Positions 18,322 through 27,066 of a stretch of DNA of 64,000 nt are shown here, in pieces. A program made the position numbers and the translations under genes. The DNA is taken from NCBI RefSeq assembly GCF_011044975.1, contig NZ_JAAKZV010000019.1, forward strand, positions 1-64,000, read 5' to 3'. Below the pieces are notes generated by a model. That model worked only from the letters and a program-made list of their open reading frames with translations. It was not told the DNA's origin and ran no database searches. Each line of letters starts with the position of its first letter. The stretch's first letter is position 1. Origin of the DNA: Streptomyces coryli (GTDB lineage Bacteria; Actinomycetota; Actinomycetes; Streptomycetales; Streptomycetaceae).

Positions 18322-19027
18322 GGCTGTCTCTCCCGGGGTGCTGCGCCCCCAGCTCCCCTTCCCACCTGCGATAGAGCTTGTGCGGCACGCCGGCCGAGTC
18401 AAGCACCCGGCCCGCGACGAAGTCGACGAGGTCCTGGATGCCGGTGGCGCCCGCGTAGAAGGCGGGCGACGCCGGCAGCACCACGGCGCCCGCCTCGTCG
18501 AGGGCGACCAGGTGCTTGAGGGTCGTACCTGCCAGCGGGGTCTCGCGCACGGCGACGACCAGCGGCCGCCGCTCCTTGAGCGTCACGCTCGCGGCCCGCT
18601 GCAGCAAATCCTTGGAGAGCCCGAGCGCCACCCCCGCGACACACGCGGTGGAGGCCGGGACGATGAGCATGCCCTTCGCCGGATACGAGCCGGACGACGG
18701 GCCCGCCGCGAGATCACCCGCCGCCCAGTGGCGTACGGCATCGTCGGGCAGATGCACGTCGAAGGCGTCCTTGCGGCCGCCCGCCCCGGTCGCGAGCCAG
18801 CGGCGCAGGTCCTCGCGCCAGTGCGCGTCGCGGAAGGGGCTCCCGGTCTCGTCGAGGATCGTCAGCCGGGCCGCCCGGCTGACCACCAGGTCGACGGCTT
18901 CGCCCGCGTGCAGGAGGGCGCGCAGCACGGCCGCGGCATACGGGGTGCCGGAGGCCCCGGACACCCCGACGATCCAGGGACGGCGGGCGTTGCCCGCGGC
19001 GCTGGGGGTCGAAGGCGGCTGGTCCAC
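18314..19027 (-). CDS. mqnM: UbiX-type flavin prenyltransferase (MqnM)
   Basis: Makes prenylated FMN, the cofactor used by UbiD-type decarboxylases. The 237-residue protein has the UbiX/Pad1 signatures VGVSGASGTPYA near residue 20, the PASTACVAG segment near residue 125 and the KERRPLVVAVRETPL motif that holds the phosphate-binding residues. It starts at GTG. The partner decarboxylase gene lies 1.7 kb upstream on the same strand, with the prenyltransferase gene and an opposite-strand rhomboid gene between. In the futalosine pathway this protein is called MqnM. Confidence 0.9.
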   Translation of the reverse strand: MDQPPSTPSAAGNARRPWIVGVSGASGTPYAAAVLRALLHAGEAVDLVVSRAARLTILDETGSPFRDAHWREDLRRWLATGAGGRKDAFDVHLPDDAVRHWAAGDLAAGPSSGSYPAKGMLIVPASTACVAGVALGLSKDLLQRAASVTLKERRPLVVAVRETPLAGTTLKHLVALDEAGAVVLPASPAFYAGATGIQDLVDFVAGRVLDSAGVPHKLYRRWEGELGAQHPGRDSRE

Positions 19028-19121
19028 ACCCTGAGCCTATCGGGCGTGGGCAGACGCGGAACTGGGGCGGGGTGGTCGAGCGTTCATTAAGGTAGGACGA
19101 GTGGTCTGAAGGGGGCATTCG

Positions 19122-19745
19122 GTGGCGTACGAACCTGACGGTGGTACTGGCTCCCGATTCACCGCCCGGCAGGGCGGTCAGCGAGCCAAGCAGGCGCTCG
19201 TCTTCATGGCGGCGTGGGTGGCGCTGCTGTGGCTGCTCGAGGGCATCGACAGCATCACGGGACATGCGCTGGACACGTTCGGCATCCAGGCGCGGGACTT
19301 CGGCGAGCTGCGCGATGTGATCCCGGCGTCCTTCATGCACTTCGGCTTCAGCCACCTGGCGGCGAATACGGTGCCGCTGCTGGTGCTCGGCTTCCTCGCG
19401 GCGCTGCGGGGGCTGAAGGTGTTCGTGGGCGTGATCCTCACGATCATGATCATCAGCGGGCTCGGGGTGTGGTTCATCGCCCCGCCCGACTCCAACACGG
19501 CGGGCGCCTCCGGCGTCGTCTTCGGCCTCTTCGGCTATCTCGTGGTCCGCGGCTTCGTGGACAAGCGGGTCACGGACGTGCTGATCGGCGTGGTGGTGGC
19601 GGTCCTGTACTGGTCGATCCTCGCCGGCGCCTTCCCGACCAACGAGGCGATCTCCTGGCAGGGCCACCTCTTCGGCCTGATCGGCGGCGTGGCGGCAGCG
19701 TTCTTCTTCAGCGACCGGCGCATGCCGAAGCTGTTCAAACGCTGA
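19122..19745 (+). CDS. Rhomboid-family intramembrane serine protease
   Basis: A 207-residue polytopic membrane protein. The catalytic Ser is in NTAGASG (Ser about 130) and the catalytic His in WQGHLFGLIGG (His about 182); HFGFSHLAAN (about 73-82) matches the conserved second-helix His/Asn region. The gene lies between menaquinone genes on the opposite strand, which need not mean a shared function. GTG start with AAGGGGG upstream. Substrate unknown. Confidence 0.9.
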   Translation: MAYEPDGGTGSRFTARQGGQRAKQALVFMAAWVALLWLLEGIDSITGHALDTFGIQARDFGELRDVIPASFMHFGFSHLAANTVPLLVLGFLAALRGLKVFVGVILTIMIISGLGVWFIAPPDSNTAGASGVVFGLFGYLVVRGFVDKRVTDVLIGVVVAVLYWSILAGAFPTNEAISWQGHLFGLIGGVAAAFFFSDRRMPKLFKR

Positions 19746-19808
19746 TCCAACCCACCCGCCCGTTGCTCTTGCGACAGGCGTCGCGCGGCTTCCGGCGCGA
19801 TGAGGTCT

Positions 19809-19828
19809 CGGCCGGCGGCCGCCGGCCG
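19809..19828. terminator. 20-bp perfect palindrome between convergent genes
   Basis: CGGCCGGCGGCCGCCGGCCG is its own reverse complement and ends one base before the stop codon of the UbiA-type gene. It probably ends transcription from both the rhomboid and the prenyltransferase sides. Confidence 0.5.
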
Positions 19829-20743
19829 TCAGATCGTCAGGCCCCTGACCAGCAGATCCAGCAGCGCGCAGACGAAGAGCGCGATGCCGATGAAGCCGTT
19901 GACGGTGAAGAAGGCTCGGTTCAGGCGGCTCAGGTCGCCCGGCTTGACCAGGCTGTGCTCGTAGACGAAGGCCACCGCCACGATGACCAGGCCGAACCAG
20001 AAGAACCCGCCCGCGTCGGTGGCCAGCGCGTACCAGGCGAAGAGCAGCACCGTGACCACATGGCAGGCGCGGGCGCCGTACAGCGCGGCCGGGATACCGA
20101 AGCGGGCCGGGACCGACTTCACGCCGTGGGCGCGGTCCGCGGCCACGTCCTGGCAGCCGAAGATGAGGTCGAAGCCGCCGATCCAGATGCCGACCGCGAG
20201 GCCGAGGATCACCGCGTCCCAGGACCAGCTGCCGCTGATCGCGATCCAGGCGCCGACCGGGCCCATCGCCTGGGCCAGGCCCAGGATCGCGTGCGGGAAG
20301 TTCGTGAACCGCTTCCCGTACGGATAGACCACCATCGGCACGATCGCGATGGGCGCGAGCGCCAGGCAGAGCGGGTTGAGCAGCGCCGCGGCGCCCAGGA
20401 AGACGGCCAGCGCCACCGCGGCGCCGGTCCACCCCTGCCGTACGGAGACGGCGCCGGTGACGATCTCCCGCCCGGCCGTGCGCGGGTTCTTCGCGTCGAT
20501 CTCGCGGTCGATGATCCGGTTCGCCGCCATGGCGAAGGTGCGCAGGCCGACCATGGCGATGGTGACGAGCAGCAGCCGGCCCCAGTGGATGTTCTCGTCC
20601 CACTGGAACATCGCGGTGAGCGCCGCGATGTACGCGAACGGCAGCGCGAACACCGAGTGCTCGATCATGACCAGGCGCAGAAACGCCTTCACCTTGCTGC
20701 TGGGCTGTGGTGCGGGCCCGACGACCCCTTCGGCAGCGGCCAT
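19829..20743 (-). CDS. mqnP: UbiA-family prenyltransferase of menaquinone synthesis (MqnP)
   Basis: Attaches the polyprenyl chain to the naphthoquinone precursor in the membrane. The 304-residue polytopic protein has both Asp-rich metal motifs: NRIIDREID (about residue 76) and DLIFGCQDVAADRAHG (about residue 195). The ATG overlaps the UbiD-type stop codon as TGATG, so the two genes are translationally coupled. It belongs to the pathway-specific subgroup found with futalosine genes. Confidence 0.92.
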   Translation of the reverse strand: MAAAEGVVGPAPQPSSKVKAFLRLVMIEHSVFALPFAYIAALTAMFQWDENIHWGRLLLVTIAMVGLRTFAMAANRIIDREIDAKNPRTAGREIVTGAVSVRQGWTGAAVALAVFLGAAALLNPLCLALAPIAIVPMVVYPYGKRFTNFPHAILGLAQAMGPVGAWIAISGSWSWDAVILGLAVGIWIGGFDLIFGCQDVAADRAHGVKSVPARFGIPAALYGARACHVVTVLLFAWYALATDAGGFFWFGLVIVAVAFVYEHSLVKPGDLSRLNRAFFTVNGFIGIALFVCALLDLLVRGLTI

Positions 20744-22188
20744 CAGAGTCCGTACTCCTTCCATCTGCGGTCGACCTTCGCCGCCGTCTCCGGGTCGGAG
20801 ACCACCATCTCCGGCCAGCCGCGGTCGTAGCCCTCCTCGGGCCACTTCGTGGTGGCGTCGATGCCCGCCTTGCCGCCCCAGAACTGCTGGTACGAGGCGT
20901 GGTCGAGATGGTCCACCGGGCCCTCGACGACGGAGAGGTCGCGGGCGTAGTCCGTGTTCCCGAGCGCCCGCCAGGCAACCTCGTGCAGGTCGTGCACGTC
21001 GCAGTCGGCGTCGACCACGATGATCAGCTTGGTCAGCGACATCATGTGCGCGCCCCAGACGGCGTGCATGACCTTCTGCGCGTGCTTCGGGTACTTCTTG
21101 TCGATCGAGACGATCGCGCAGTTGTGGAAGCCGCCGGCCTCGGGGAGGTGGTAGTCCACGATGTCCGGGATGATGATCTTGAGGAGCGGAAGGAAGAACC
21201 GCTCGGTGGCGCGGCCCAGCGGCCCGTCCTCGGTCGGCGGGCGGCCGACGACGATGGACTGGAGCAGCGGGCGCTTGCGCATGGTGACGCAGTCGATGGT
21301 CAGGGCCGGGAAGGGCTCCTGCGGGGTGTAGAAGCCGGTGTGGTCGCCGAAGGGGCCCTCCGGGAGCATCTCACCGGGCTCCAGCCAGCCCTCGATGACG
21401 ACCTCGGCATTGGCCGGGACCTGCAGCGGGACGGTCTTGCAGTCGACCATCTCGATCCGCTTGCCCTGGAGGAAGCCGGCGAAGAGGTACTCGTCGATGT
21501 CGCCGGGGAGCGGCGCGGTGGACGCGTAGGTGACGGCCGGCGGGCAGCCGAAGGCGATCGCGACCGGCAGCTTCTCGCCCTTACGGGCGGCCACCTGGTA
21601 GTGGTTCCGGCTGTCCTTGTGGATCTGCCAGTGCATGCCGATGGTGTTGCGGTCGTGCCGCTGCAGCCGGTAGAGCCCGAGATTCCGTACGCCCGTCTCC
21701 GGGTCCTTGGTGTGCGTCAGCCCGAGGTTGAAGAAGGACCCGCCGTCCTCCGGCCAGGTGAAGAGCGCCGGGAGCTGGTCGAGGTCGACGTCGTCGCCCT
21801 GCAGGACCACCTCCTGCACCGGCGCGTCCTTCACCTTCTTCGGCGGCACGTGCGTCATCCCGGCCAGCTTCCCGAAGGCCTCGCGGAAGCCGGTGAAGCC
21901 CTGCGGCAGCTCGGGCTTCAGCAGCCCGCCGATCTTGTCGCTGATGTCCTCGTACGAGTCCAGGCCGAGGGCCTTCAGCAGCCGCCGGTCGGTCCCGAAG
22001 ACGTTCATGGCCAGCGGCATCGCCGCGCCCTTGACGTTCTCGAAGAGCAGCGCGGGCCCGCCCGCCTTGTTGACCCGGTCGGTGATCTCACCGACCTCGA
22101 GGTACGGATCCACCTCGGCCTTGATCCGCTTGAGGTCACCGTCGCGCTCCAGCGCCCGCAGCAGCGAGCGGAGATCGTCGTAAGCCAT
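20743..22188 (-). CDS. mqnL: UbiD-type decarboxylase of menaquinone synthesis (MqnL)
   Basis: Removes the carboxyl group of the naphthoquinone intermediate using prenyl-FMN. The 481-residue protein shows the UbiD hallmarks: IGMHWQIHKD near residue 180, a PEGPFGDHTGFY motif near residue 285 with the catalytic Glu-Arg-Glu network region, and KLIIVVDADCDVHD near residue 395. It is the first gene of the coupled mqnL-mqnP unit. Length is standard. Confidence 0.93.
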   Translation of the reverse strand: MAYDDLRSLLRALERDGDLKRIKAEVDPYLEVGEITDRVNKAGGPALLFENVKGAAMPLAMNVFGTDRRLLKALGLDSYEDISDKIGGLLKPELPQGFTGFREAFGKLAGMTHVPPKKVKDAPVQEVVLQGDDVDLDQLPALFTWPEDGGSFFNLGLTHTKDPETGVRNLGLYRLQRHDRNTIGMHWQIHKDSRNHYQVAARKGEKLPVAIAFGCPPAVTYASTAPLPGDIDEYLFAGFLQGKRIEMVDCKTVPLQVPANAEVVIEGWLEPGEMLPEGPFGDHTGFYTPQEPFPALTIDCVTMRKRPLLQSIVVGRPPTEDGPLGRATERFFLPLLKIIIPDIVDYHLPEAGGFHNCAIVSIDKKYPKHAQKVMHAVWGAHMMSLTKLIIVVDADCDVHDLHEVAWRALGNTDYARDLSVVEGPVDHLDHASYQQFWGGKAGIDATTKWPEEGYDRGWPEMVVSDPETAAKVDRRWKEYGL

Positions 22189-22267
22189 GCCGCCCAGTAT
22201 CCGTCACCGCTGATTGGTCCCGTAAAGCACCGCCCCTTTGGCCCTTCAGCGCGTGCCCTGACCAGGC

Positions 22268-22273
22268 CAGGCT
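22268..22273 (+). promoter_or_regulatory. -10 box of the leaderless B3/B4 gene
   Basis: CAGGCT ends 6 nt before the ATG of the B3/B4-domain gene, so its mRNA is probably leaderless. Confidence 0.4.
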
Positions 22274-22279
22274 GGGCAC

Positions 22280-22990
22280 ATGACACGCACTTTCCACCAC
22301 TCCGACGCCCTGTGGGCGGACCACCCCGGTCTTGTCGCCGGGGTGCTGCACGCCTCCGGACTCGACGCTCTTACGGACAGCGGCCCGCGGGTCGCTGTCT
22401 ACACCGATATCGCCCGGGAGCGGCTCGCCGGCGTCGGCACGGAGAGCGAACTCGGCGAGATCCAGGCATGGCGGCGGGCCTTTGCCGCGATGGGGCTGAA
22501 GCCGACGCAGTACCGGTGTGCGTCGGAGTCGCTGCTGCGGCGGCTGCGGAAGGAGGGGTCGCTGCCGCGGATCAATCCGCTGGTGGATCTGTGCAATGCG
22601 GTGTCCGTCGCGTACGGGATCCCGGTGGCGGCGATCGACGCTGGTCGGGTGGCGTGGCCGCTGCAGGTGCGGCATGCGGAGGGGGACGAGACGTACGAGA
22701 CCTTCGGCGGGGCGGTGGAGCACCCGCAGCCCGGGGAGGTCACCTTCGCGGACGCGGGCGGGCGGGCGCATGCCCGGCGCTGGACGAACCGGCAGTCCGG
22801 GTACTCGGCGGTGGGGTCCGGGACGACGGAGGTGCTGATCGTCGCCGAGGCGGTGCACGAGACGGCGGCGCAGGACGTACCGAAGCTGGTCGCGGCGCTG
22901 GCGGACGAGCTGCGGACGCTGTGGGGGGCGTCGGCGCGGACGGCGGTGCTGACCCCTTCCGAGTCCCGCTTCGAGCTCCCGGGCCGGTAA
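22280..22990 (+). CDS. B3/B4 tRNA-editing-like domain protein
   Basis: A 236-residue protein that consists largely of the B3/B4 domain (PF03483) found in the beta chain of phenylalanyl-tRNA synthetase, where it removes mischarged tyrosine. The family segments AFAAMGLKPTQYRCASESLLRR (about 75-95) and NPLVDLCNAVSVAYGIPVAAID (about 107-128) are clear. Free-standing copies may act as trans-editing factors or have another ligand; the sequence does not decide. Single gene between divergent mqnL and the next same-strand gene. Confidence 0.82.
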   Translation: MTRTFHHSDALWADHPGLVAGVLHASGLDALTDSGPRVAVYTDIARERLAGVGTESELGEIQAWRRAFAAMGLKPTQYRCASESLLRRLRKEGSLPRINPLVDLCNAVSVAYGIPVAAIDAGRVAWPLQVRHAEGDETYETFGGAVEHPQPGEVTFADAGGRAHARRWTNRQSGYSAVGSGTTEVLIVAEAVHETAAQDVPKLVAALADELRTLWGASARTAVLTPSESRFELPGR

Positions 22991-23055
22991 CGGGGGCGTG
23001 GCCCGTACCCTGGACGGAGCACACCGCACCGCCGCACCGTCAAGGGGTCCGCGAC

Positions 23056-23397
23056 ATGCTCAGGTATCTGCCGTTCCTGCTGGTCCTGGCGCTGTGGATC
23101 TATGCCTTCATCGACTGCCTCAACACCCCGGAGAAGGAAGTCCGCAACCTCCCGAAGCTGGTGTGGGTCGCGATCATCGTTCTCTTCGGCACGGTGTTGT
23201 TCGGCCCGCTTGCGTGGCTCTTCGCCGGCCGCCCCCGCGGCCCTCGGATCGCCGCAGCGGGCGGCGGCTCCTCCCGCGGCCGCGGCCCGCGCCGCGGCGG
23301 CTGGGTCGCCCCGGACGACAACCCGGACTTCCTCCGCTCCCTCGACGACGACAAACGCCGCAACGAGGACGGCCAGGGGCCTGAGGACGGCCGCTGA
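23056..23397 (+). CDS. PLDc_N-domain small membrane protein
   Basis: A 113-residue protein with two membrane segments (about residues 4-18 and 38-58) flanking a short loop with the DCLNTPEKEVRNLPKLVW signature of the PLDc_N domain (PF13396). The rest is a Gly/Arg-rich basic stretch and an acidic tail, with no phospholipase catalytic motif. Function unknown; such proteins are common in streptomycetes. Confidence 0.78.
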   Translation: MLRYLPFLLVLALWIYAFIDCLNTPEKEVRNLPKLVWVAIIVLFGTVLFGPLAWLFAGRPRGPRIAAAGGGSSRGRGPRRGGWVAPDDNPDFLRSLDDDKRRNEDGQGPEDGR

Positions 23398-23416
23398 ATA
23401 TAGACGTGCTAACCTC

Positions 23417-23428
23417 TCGTATATACGA
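23417..23428 (+). promoter_or_regulatory. Palindromic operator of the VapBC operon
   Basis: TCGTATATACGA is a perfect 12-bp palindrome just after the probable -10 TAACCT (23410-23415), over the expected transcript start. VapB-VapC complexes usually repress their own promoter at such sites. Confidence 0.6.
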
Positions 23429-23439
23429 CAGGGGTGGCC

Positions 23440-23685
23440 ATGACGAAGATGCTCATCGACATCGATGAAGAAGCCCTCGCCAAGGCGCAGGCGGCGTTCG
23501 GCACCAAGACCAAGAAGGACACCGTCAACCGGGCCTTGGCAGAGGTGACCGAACGCCTGGACCGGGCCGCGGCTTTGCGGGAGTTGCAGCGCCTCGCCGT
23601 CGAGGAGGGCGCACTGGACCTCGACATGCTCGGCGACAAGACCAGGTACCGCCCCAGCAGCGACCCGGGCCAGGATGTGGCGTGA
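23440..23685 (+). CDS. vapB: VapB-family antitoxin
   Basis: An 81-residue protein with the short N-terminal ribbon-helix-helix-like strand MTKMLIDIDEEALAKAQAAFG, followed by KKDTVNRAL, as in the VapB family (PF09957). The C-terminal half would wrap the toxin. It overlaps the toxin start by GTGA, and the palindrome just upstream supports autoregulation. GTG at 23434 is an alternative start adding two residues. Confidence 0.88.
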   Translation: MTKMLIDIDEEALAKAQAAFGTKTKKDTVNRALAEVTERLDRAAALRELQRLAVEEGALDLDMLGDKTRYRPSSDPGQDVA

Positions 23686-24089
23686 AGTACCTGGCCGACA
23701 CCTCGGCAGTCCATCTCATCCTGCGCGACCCGGCCAACGACCTCGGCTGGAACGACACCGTCGCAACCGGAATCGTCGGCCTCGGCGACATCACGGAGCT
23801 GGAGGTGATGCGCTCCGCGATGTCCACCGGGCACGGCACCCGCCTGCGCACCGTCCTGCGCGACGTGTTTCCGTGGGTGCCGACACCCGACGGCGTCTAT
23901 CAGCGCGCCCTTGAAGTCCAGCAGCTCCTCATCCGCCACGGGGAACACCGCGGCGCCGGCCCCATCGACCTCCTCATCGCGGCCACCGCAGAGCTGTCGG
24001 ACCTGACGCTCCTGCACTGCGACAAGGACATACTGGCCATCGCCAAGCACACCCAGCAGCCCACCGAGTACATCCACCGCTCCGGCTGA
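23682..24089 (+). CDS. vapC: VapC-family PIN-domain ribonuclease toxin
   Basis: A 135-residue PIN domain. The acidic active-site residues are all present: Asp6 in LADTSAV, Glu in DITELEV (about 41), Asp in GPIDLLIA (about 95) and Asp in LHCDKDI (about 114). It cleaves RNA, in characterised members often tRNA or rRNA. GTG start overlapping the antitoxin stop. Probably active given the intact residues; target unknown. Confidence 0.9.
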   Translation: MKYLADTSAVHLILRDPANDLGWNDTVATGIVGLGDITELEVMRSAMSTGHGTRLRTVLRDVFPWVPTPDGVYQRALEVQQLLIRHGEHRGAGPIDLLIAATAELSDLTLLHCDKDILAIAKHTQQPTEYIHRSG

Positions 24090-24133
24090 CGGTCCGTACG
24101 TCCGGCCCCCGCCCAGTGCGGACACGCTGACCG

Positions 24134-24162
24134 TTGGCGCGGGGGAACTGCGCGCTGACACT
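24134..24162 (+). promoter_or_regulatory. Promoter of the cytosine permease gene
   Basis: TTGGCG (24134-24139), a 17-nt spacer and GACACT (24157-24162), with the -10 ending 6 nt before the ATG. The spacing suggests a leaderless transcript. Confidence 0.45.
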
Positions 24163-24168
24163 GGCGGG

Positions 24169-25638
24169 ATGACTGCCGCCTCCGATGCCGCCTCGGCCAG
24201 TGCATCGTCCGCCACCGCCTCCGCCGCCGCCGGTTATGGCGGCAAGGTCACCGCCGTCGAGACCGCCGGGGCCGAGCCCATTCCTGATGCCGAGCGGCAT
24301 GGCACGCCGCTGCAGTTGTTGTGGACGTGGGCGTCGCCGCAGCTGGAGTTCGCGACCGTTTATATCGGGGTCATCTCCGTTCTCTTCTTCGGGCTGAGCT
24401 TTTGGCAGGCTGCTGCCGCGCTCATCCTCGGGACCGCCTGCGGGGCCGCCGCGCACGGGGTGCTCAGTCTCGACGGGCCGCGGTTCGGGGTGCCGCAGAT
24501 GGTCGCCGGGCGGATCGCCTTCGGGCGTACGGGGAATGTGCTGCCCGCTTCGCTCAATGCCGCCGTCGCCGGGGTCGGCTGGTTCGCCGTGAACTCCGTC
24601 AGCGCCGCCTTCGCGCTCAACACCCTCACCGGGCTGCGGCCGCTGCCCAGCCTGCTGCTCGTCGTCGCCGCCGAGATCGCGATCGGCTTCGTCGGGCACA
24701 ACTTCGTGCACACCTTTGAGCGTTACGCCTTCCCGGTGCTCGGCATCGTCTTCCTGCTGGCGGCGGGGTGGATCATCAGCGGCGCGGACCTCGGCGCCCC
24801 GGCGGCCGCGGGCGGGCCCGGCACCACCGCGGGCTTCCTGCTCGCGTTCAGCGCCGCCTTCGGGTACGCGGCGGGCTGGAATCCGTACGCCGCCGACTAC
24901 GCCCGCTATCTGCCGCGCGCCGCCGCCAAGTCCAAGGCCACGGCGCTCTTCCCGGCGCTCGGGATGTTCGTGTCGATCTCCGTCGTCGCCGTCACCGGCG
25001 CCGCCTCCGCGACCGTCGCCGCGCCCGAAGGGGCCTCCCCCACCGACGCGTTCACCGCGCAGCTGCCCGGCTGGCTCGGCAATCTCGTCCTCGTCGGCAT
25101 CGTGCTGGGCGCGCTCTCCGCCAACGCCCTCAACATCTACTCCTCCGCCATCTCCATCACCGCCCTCGGCCTGAAGCTCCCGCCGTGGCTGAACCGCGCC
25201 ACGCTGTGCGTCGTCGCCGGCGCGGGCGGCACCGCGGCGGCGTGGGCTTCGCTGGCGGACGCGGGGCATGCGTATGAGGCGTTCCTGCTGGTCATCGCGT
25301 ACTGGGTGGCGCCCTGGCTGGCCGTGACGCTGACCGAGCGGGTGCTGTCCCGGCGTACGGACGACGCCGTGCTCGCCGCCCGCATCGCCGATCCCGCGCA
25401 CCGCAACTGGGCGGGCCCGATCGCGATGCTCGCGGGCATCGCCGTATCGGTGCCGCTCTTCTCCAACCAGGAGAAGTACGTCGGCTGGGCCGCCGAGCGC
25501 TGGCCCGACATCGGCGACCTGACGTGCGTCGTCGGCTTCGTGGTCGGGGCTGTCGTCTACGCCGCGCTCAGGCCGCTGCTGGGCAAGGGCGTGACCGCCG
25601 CGACGGAGGCCTCCGAAGCCCCCGCCAGGATGCGGTGA
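24169..25638 (+). CDS. NCS1-family nucleobase permease (probable cytosine permease)
   Basis: A 489-residue polytopic transporter of the purine/cytosine permease family. The first-helix region LLWTWASPQLEF, a GWFAVNSVSAAFALNTLTG segment and NPYAADYARYLP near residue 245 are typical. A cytosine-deaminase gene and a PucR regulator next to it suggest cytosine or a related base as substrate. The last 82 nt overlap the convergent PucR gene. Confidence 0.88.
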   Translation: MTAASDAASASASSATASAAAGYGGKVTAVETAGAEPIPDAERHGTPLQLLWTWASPQLEFATVYIGVISVLFFGLSFWQAAAALILGTACGAAAHGVLSLDGPRFGVPQMVAGRIAFGRTGNVLPASLNAAVAGVGWFAVNSVSAAFALNTLTGLRPLPSLLLVVAAEIAIGFVGHNFVHTFERYAFPVLGIVFLLAAGWIISGADLGAPAAAGGPGTTAGFLLAFSAAFGYAAGWNPYAADYARYLPRAAAKSKATALFPALGMFVSISVVAVTGAASATVAAPEGASPTDAFTAQLPGWLGNLVLVGIVLGALSANALNIYSSAISITALGLKLPPWLNRATLCVVAGAGGTAAAWASLADAGHAYEAFLLVIAYWVAPWLAVTLTERVLSRRTDDAVLAARIADPAHRNWAGPIAMLAGIAVSVPLFSNQEKYVGWAAERWPDIGDLTCVVGFVVGAVVYAALRPLLGKGVTAATEASEAPARMR

Positions 25639-26954
25639 GCGCACGCCGCCACCAGGAAGGCGGTGTGCTGCTCGGGGTCGGTGACCGGGACGCCGAGCAG
25701 CGACTCGATGCGTTCGAGGCGCTGGTAGAGCGACTGGCGGCCGATGTGCAGCAGCGCGGCGGTACGGGTCGGGCTGCAGCCGTGCCGCAGGTGCACCTCC
25801 AGGGTGCGGACGAGGTCGCTCGGGTGCGCCGCGTCCCAGGCGACCAGCGGGCCGAGCGCGTCGTCGGCGAGGCGGGCGAGGCGGGCCCGGTTCGCCTCCA
25901 ACCCGCCGCGGGTCAGCTCGCGTTCGAGCGCGAGGGCGCCGGCGGAGACGATCCGCGGGGTCCGGTCGCCGTCGGTGGCGGGCTCGGCGGGCGCGGTCGC
26001 GGGCTCGGGGTCCGGGACGGTCAGCGCCAGTTCGAGGGTCTCCCGGGCCGCGCGCAAGGTCTCGCTCCAGCGCAGCCAGCCGCCACCGGCGGGGATGGAG
26101 TGGCCGAGGGCGGCGGTGATGCGGGCGGGGGCGGGGCTCCCGGAGGGCGCCATCGTCGCGGACGGCGCGGTCATCCCGGACGGCGCGGTCGATCCGCCCT
26201 TCACCCCCGCAGCTGCCTGCGCCAGCGCCGCCCGTACCGCCCGCACCGCCTCCCCGCCCCGCTCCGGCGGCGGCACCGCCAGCAGCGCGAGGGTGTCGCC
26301 CGGGAAAGCGGCTCGCAGCACGCCGCCGAAGCCCAAGGCCCGCACCGCCCCGTCCAGCACCCCCCGCGCGGCCGCCGCGGGCCCGTGCAGGCAGACCCCG
26401 ACCAGCCGGTGCCCGGCGGGCGGCCGGAACCCGGCCAGCGCGGAACGAGCCGTCACCTCGGGCTGGTTGAGCGCCCGCCCCTCCGCGAGGTCGGCGAGCA
26501 GCGCGGCCGCCGCGTCGCCGCCCGGCGGGTGGTGCCGGGTGGCGGCGGTGAGCAGCCGGGTGACGATGACGGTGTTGGCGGCCTGGGTGATGCGGACGAA
26601 CGGCACCACCCGGTGCAGCGCGATCAGCGGCAGGCCGAGCCGGCGGCTCTCGGCGACGATCTCCTCCGGCATCGCGGCGAGCCCGCGCCCCACCTCGACG
26701 GCGACGCCCGCCACGCCGCGGGCGGCCAGCTCGCGGACGTACGCGCGGCGGGTCTCCGCGTCGGCGGTGCGGATGCCGAAGCCGTTGGTGAGCAGCAGCT
26801 CGCCGCCGTCGAGGAAGGACACCGCCTCGTACACCTCGCTGGAGTGCACCCAGCGCACCGGGTGGTCCAACGCGCTCGCGCCGGCCAGGACTTCGGGCGC
26901 CGCTTCGCGGACCGTGTCGAGGGTGAGGATCTCGCGGAGGGTGAGTGCGGCCAT
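25557..26954 (-). CDS. PucR-family regulator of nucleobase metabolism
   Basis: A 465-residue regulator with the N-terminal purine-catabolism PucR domain (LREILTLDTVREAAPEVLAG, HSSEVYEAVSFLDGGELLLTNG), a central GGDEF-like region and a C-terminal PucR HTH (LEVHLRHGCSPTRTAALLHIGRQSLYQRLERIESLLG). AGGGAGG lies 8 nt upstream of the ATG. A low-complexity insert near residue 275 repeats APSGMTAPSATMAPSGS-type units. It lies between the permease and the deaminase and probably regulates both. Confidence 0.9.
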   Translation of the reverse strand: MAALTLREILTLDTVREAAPEVLAGASALDHPVRWVHSSEVYEAVSFLDGGELLLTNGFGIRTADAETRRAYVRELAARGVAGVAVEVGRGLAAMPEEIVAESRRLGLPLIALHRVVPFVRITQAANTVIVTRLLTAATRHHPPGGDAAAALLADLAEGRALNQPEVTARSALAGFRPPAGHRLVGVCLHGPAAAARGVLDGAVRALGFGGVLRAAFPGDTLALLAVPPPERGGEAVRAVRAALAQAAAGVKGGSTAPSGMTAPSATMAPSGSPAPARITAALGHSIPAGGGWLRWSETLRAARETLELALTVPDPEPATAPAEPATDGDRTPRIVSAGALALERELTRGGLEANRARLARLADDALGPLVAWDAAHPSDLVRTLEVHLRHGCSPTRTAALLHIGRQSLYQRLERIESLLGVPVTDPEQHTAFLVAACAHRILAGASEASVAAVTPLPSSGLSAA

Positions 26955-27066
26955 GGACTGGGCCTCCCTTGCGGGAACAGGGCGGACACTTCGTCGGGGG
27001 CGGGGACGCCCGGAGAGTACGTGTCGCACGTTGCCGTGGTGTTTCCCGCCGCGGAGAGTGGTGGGC

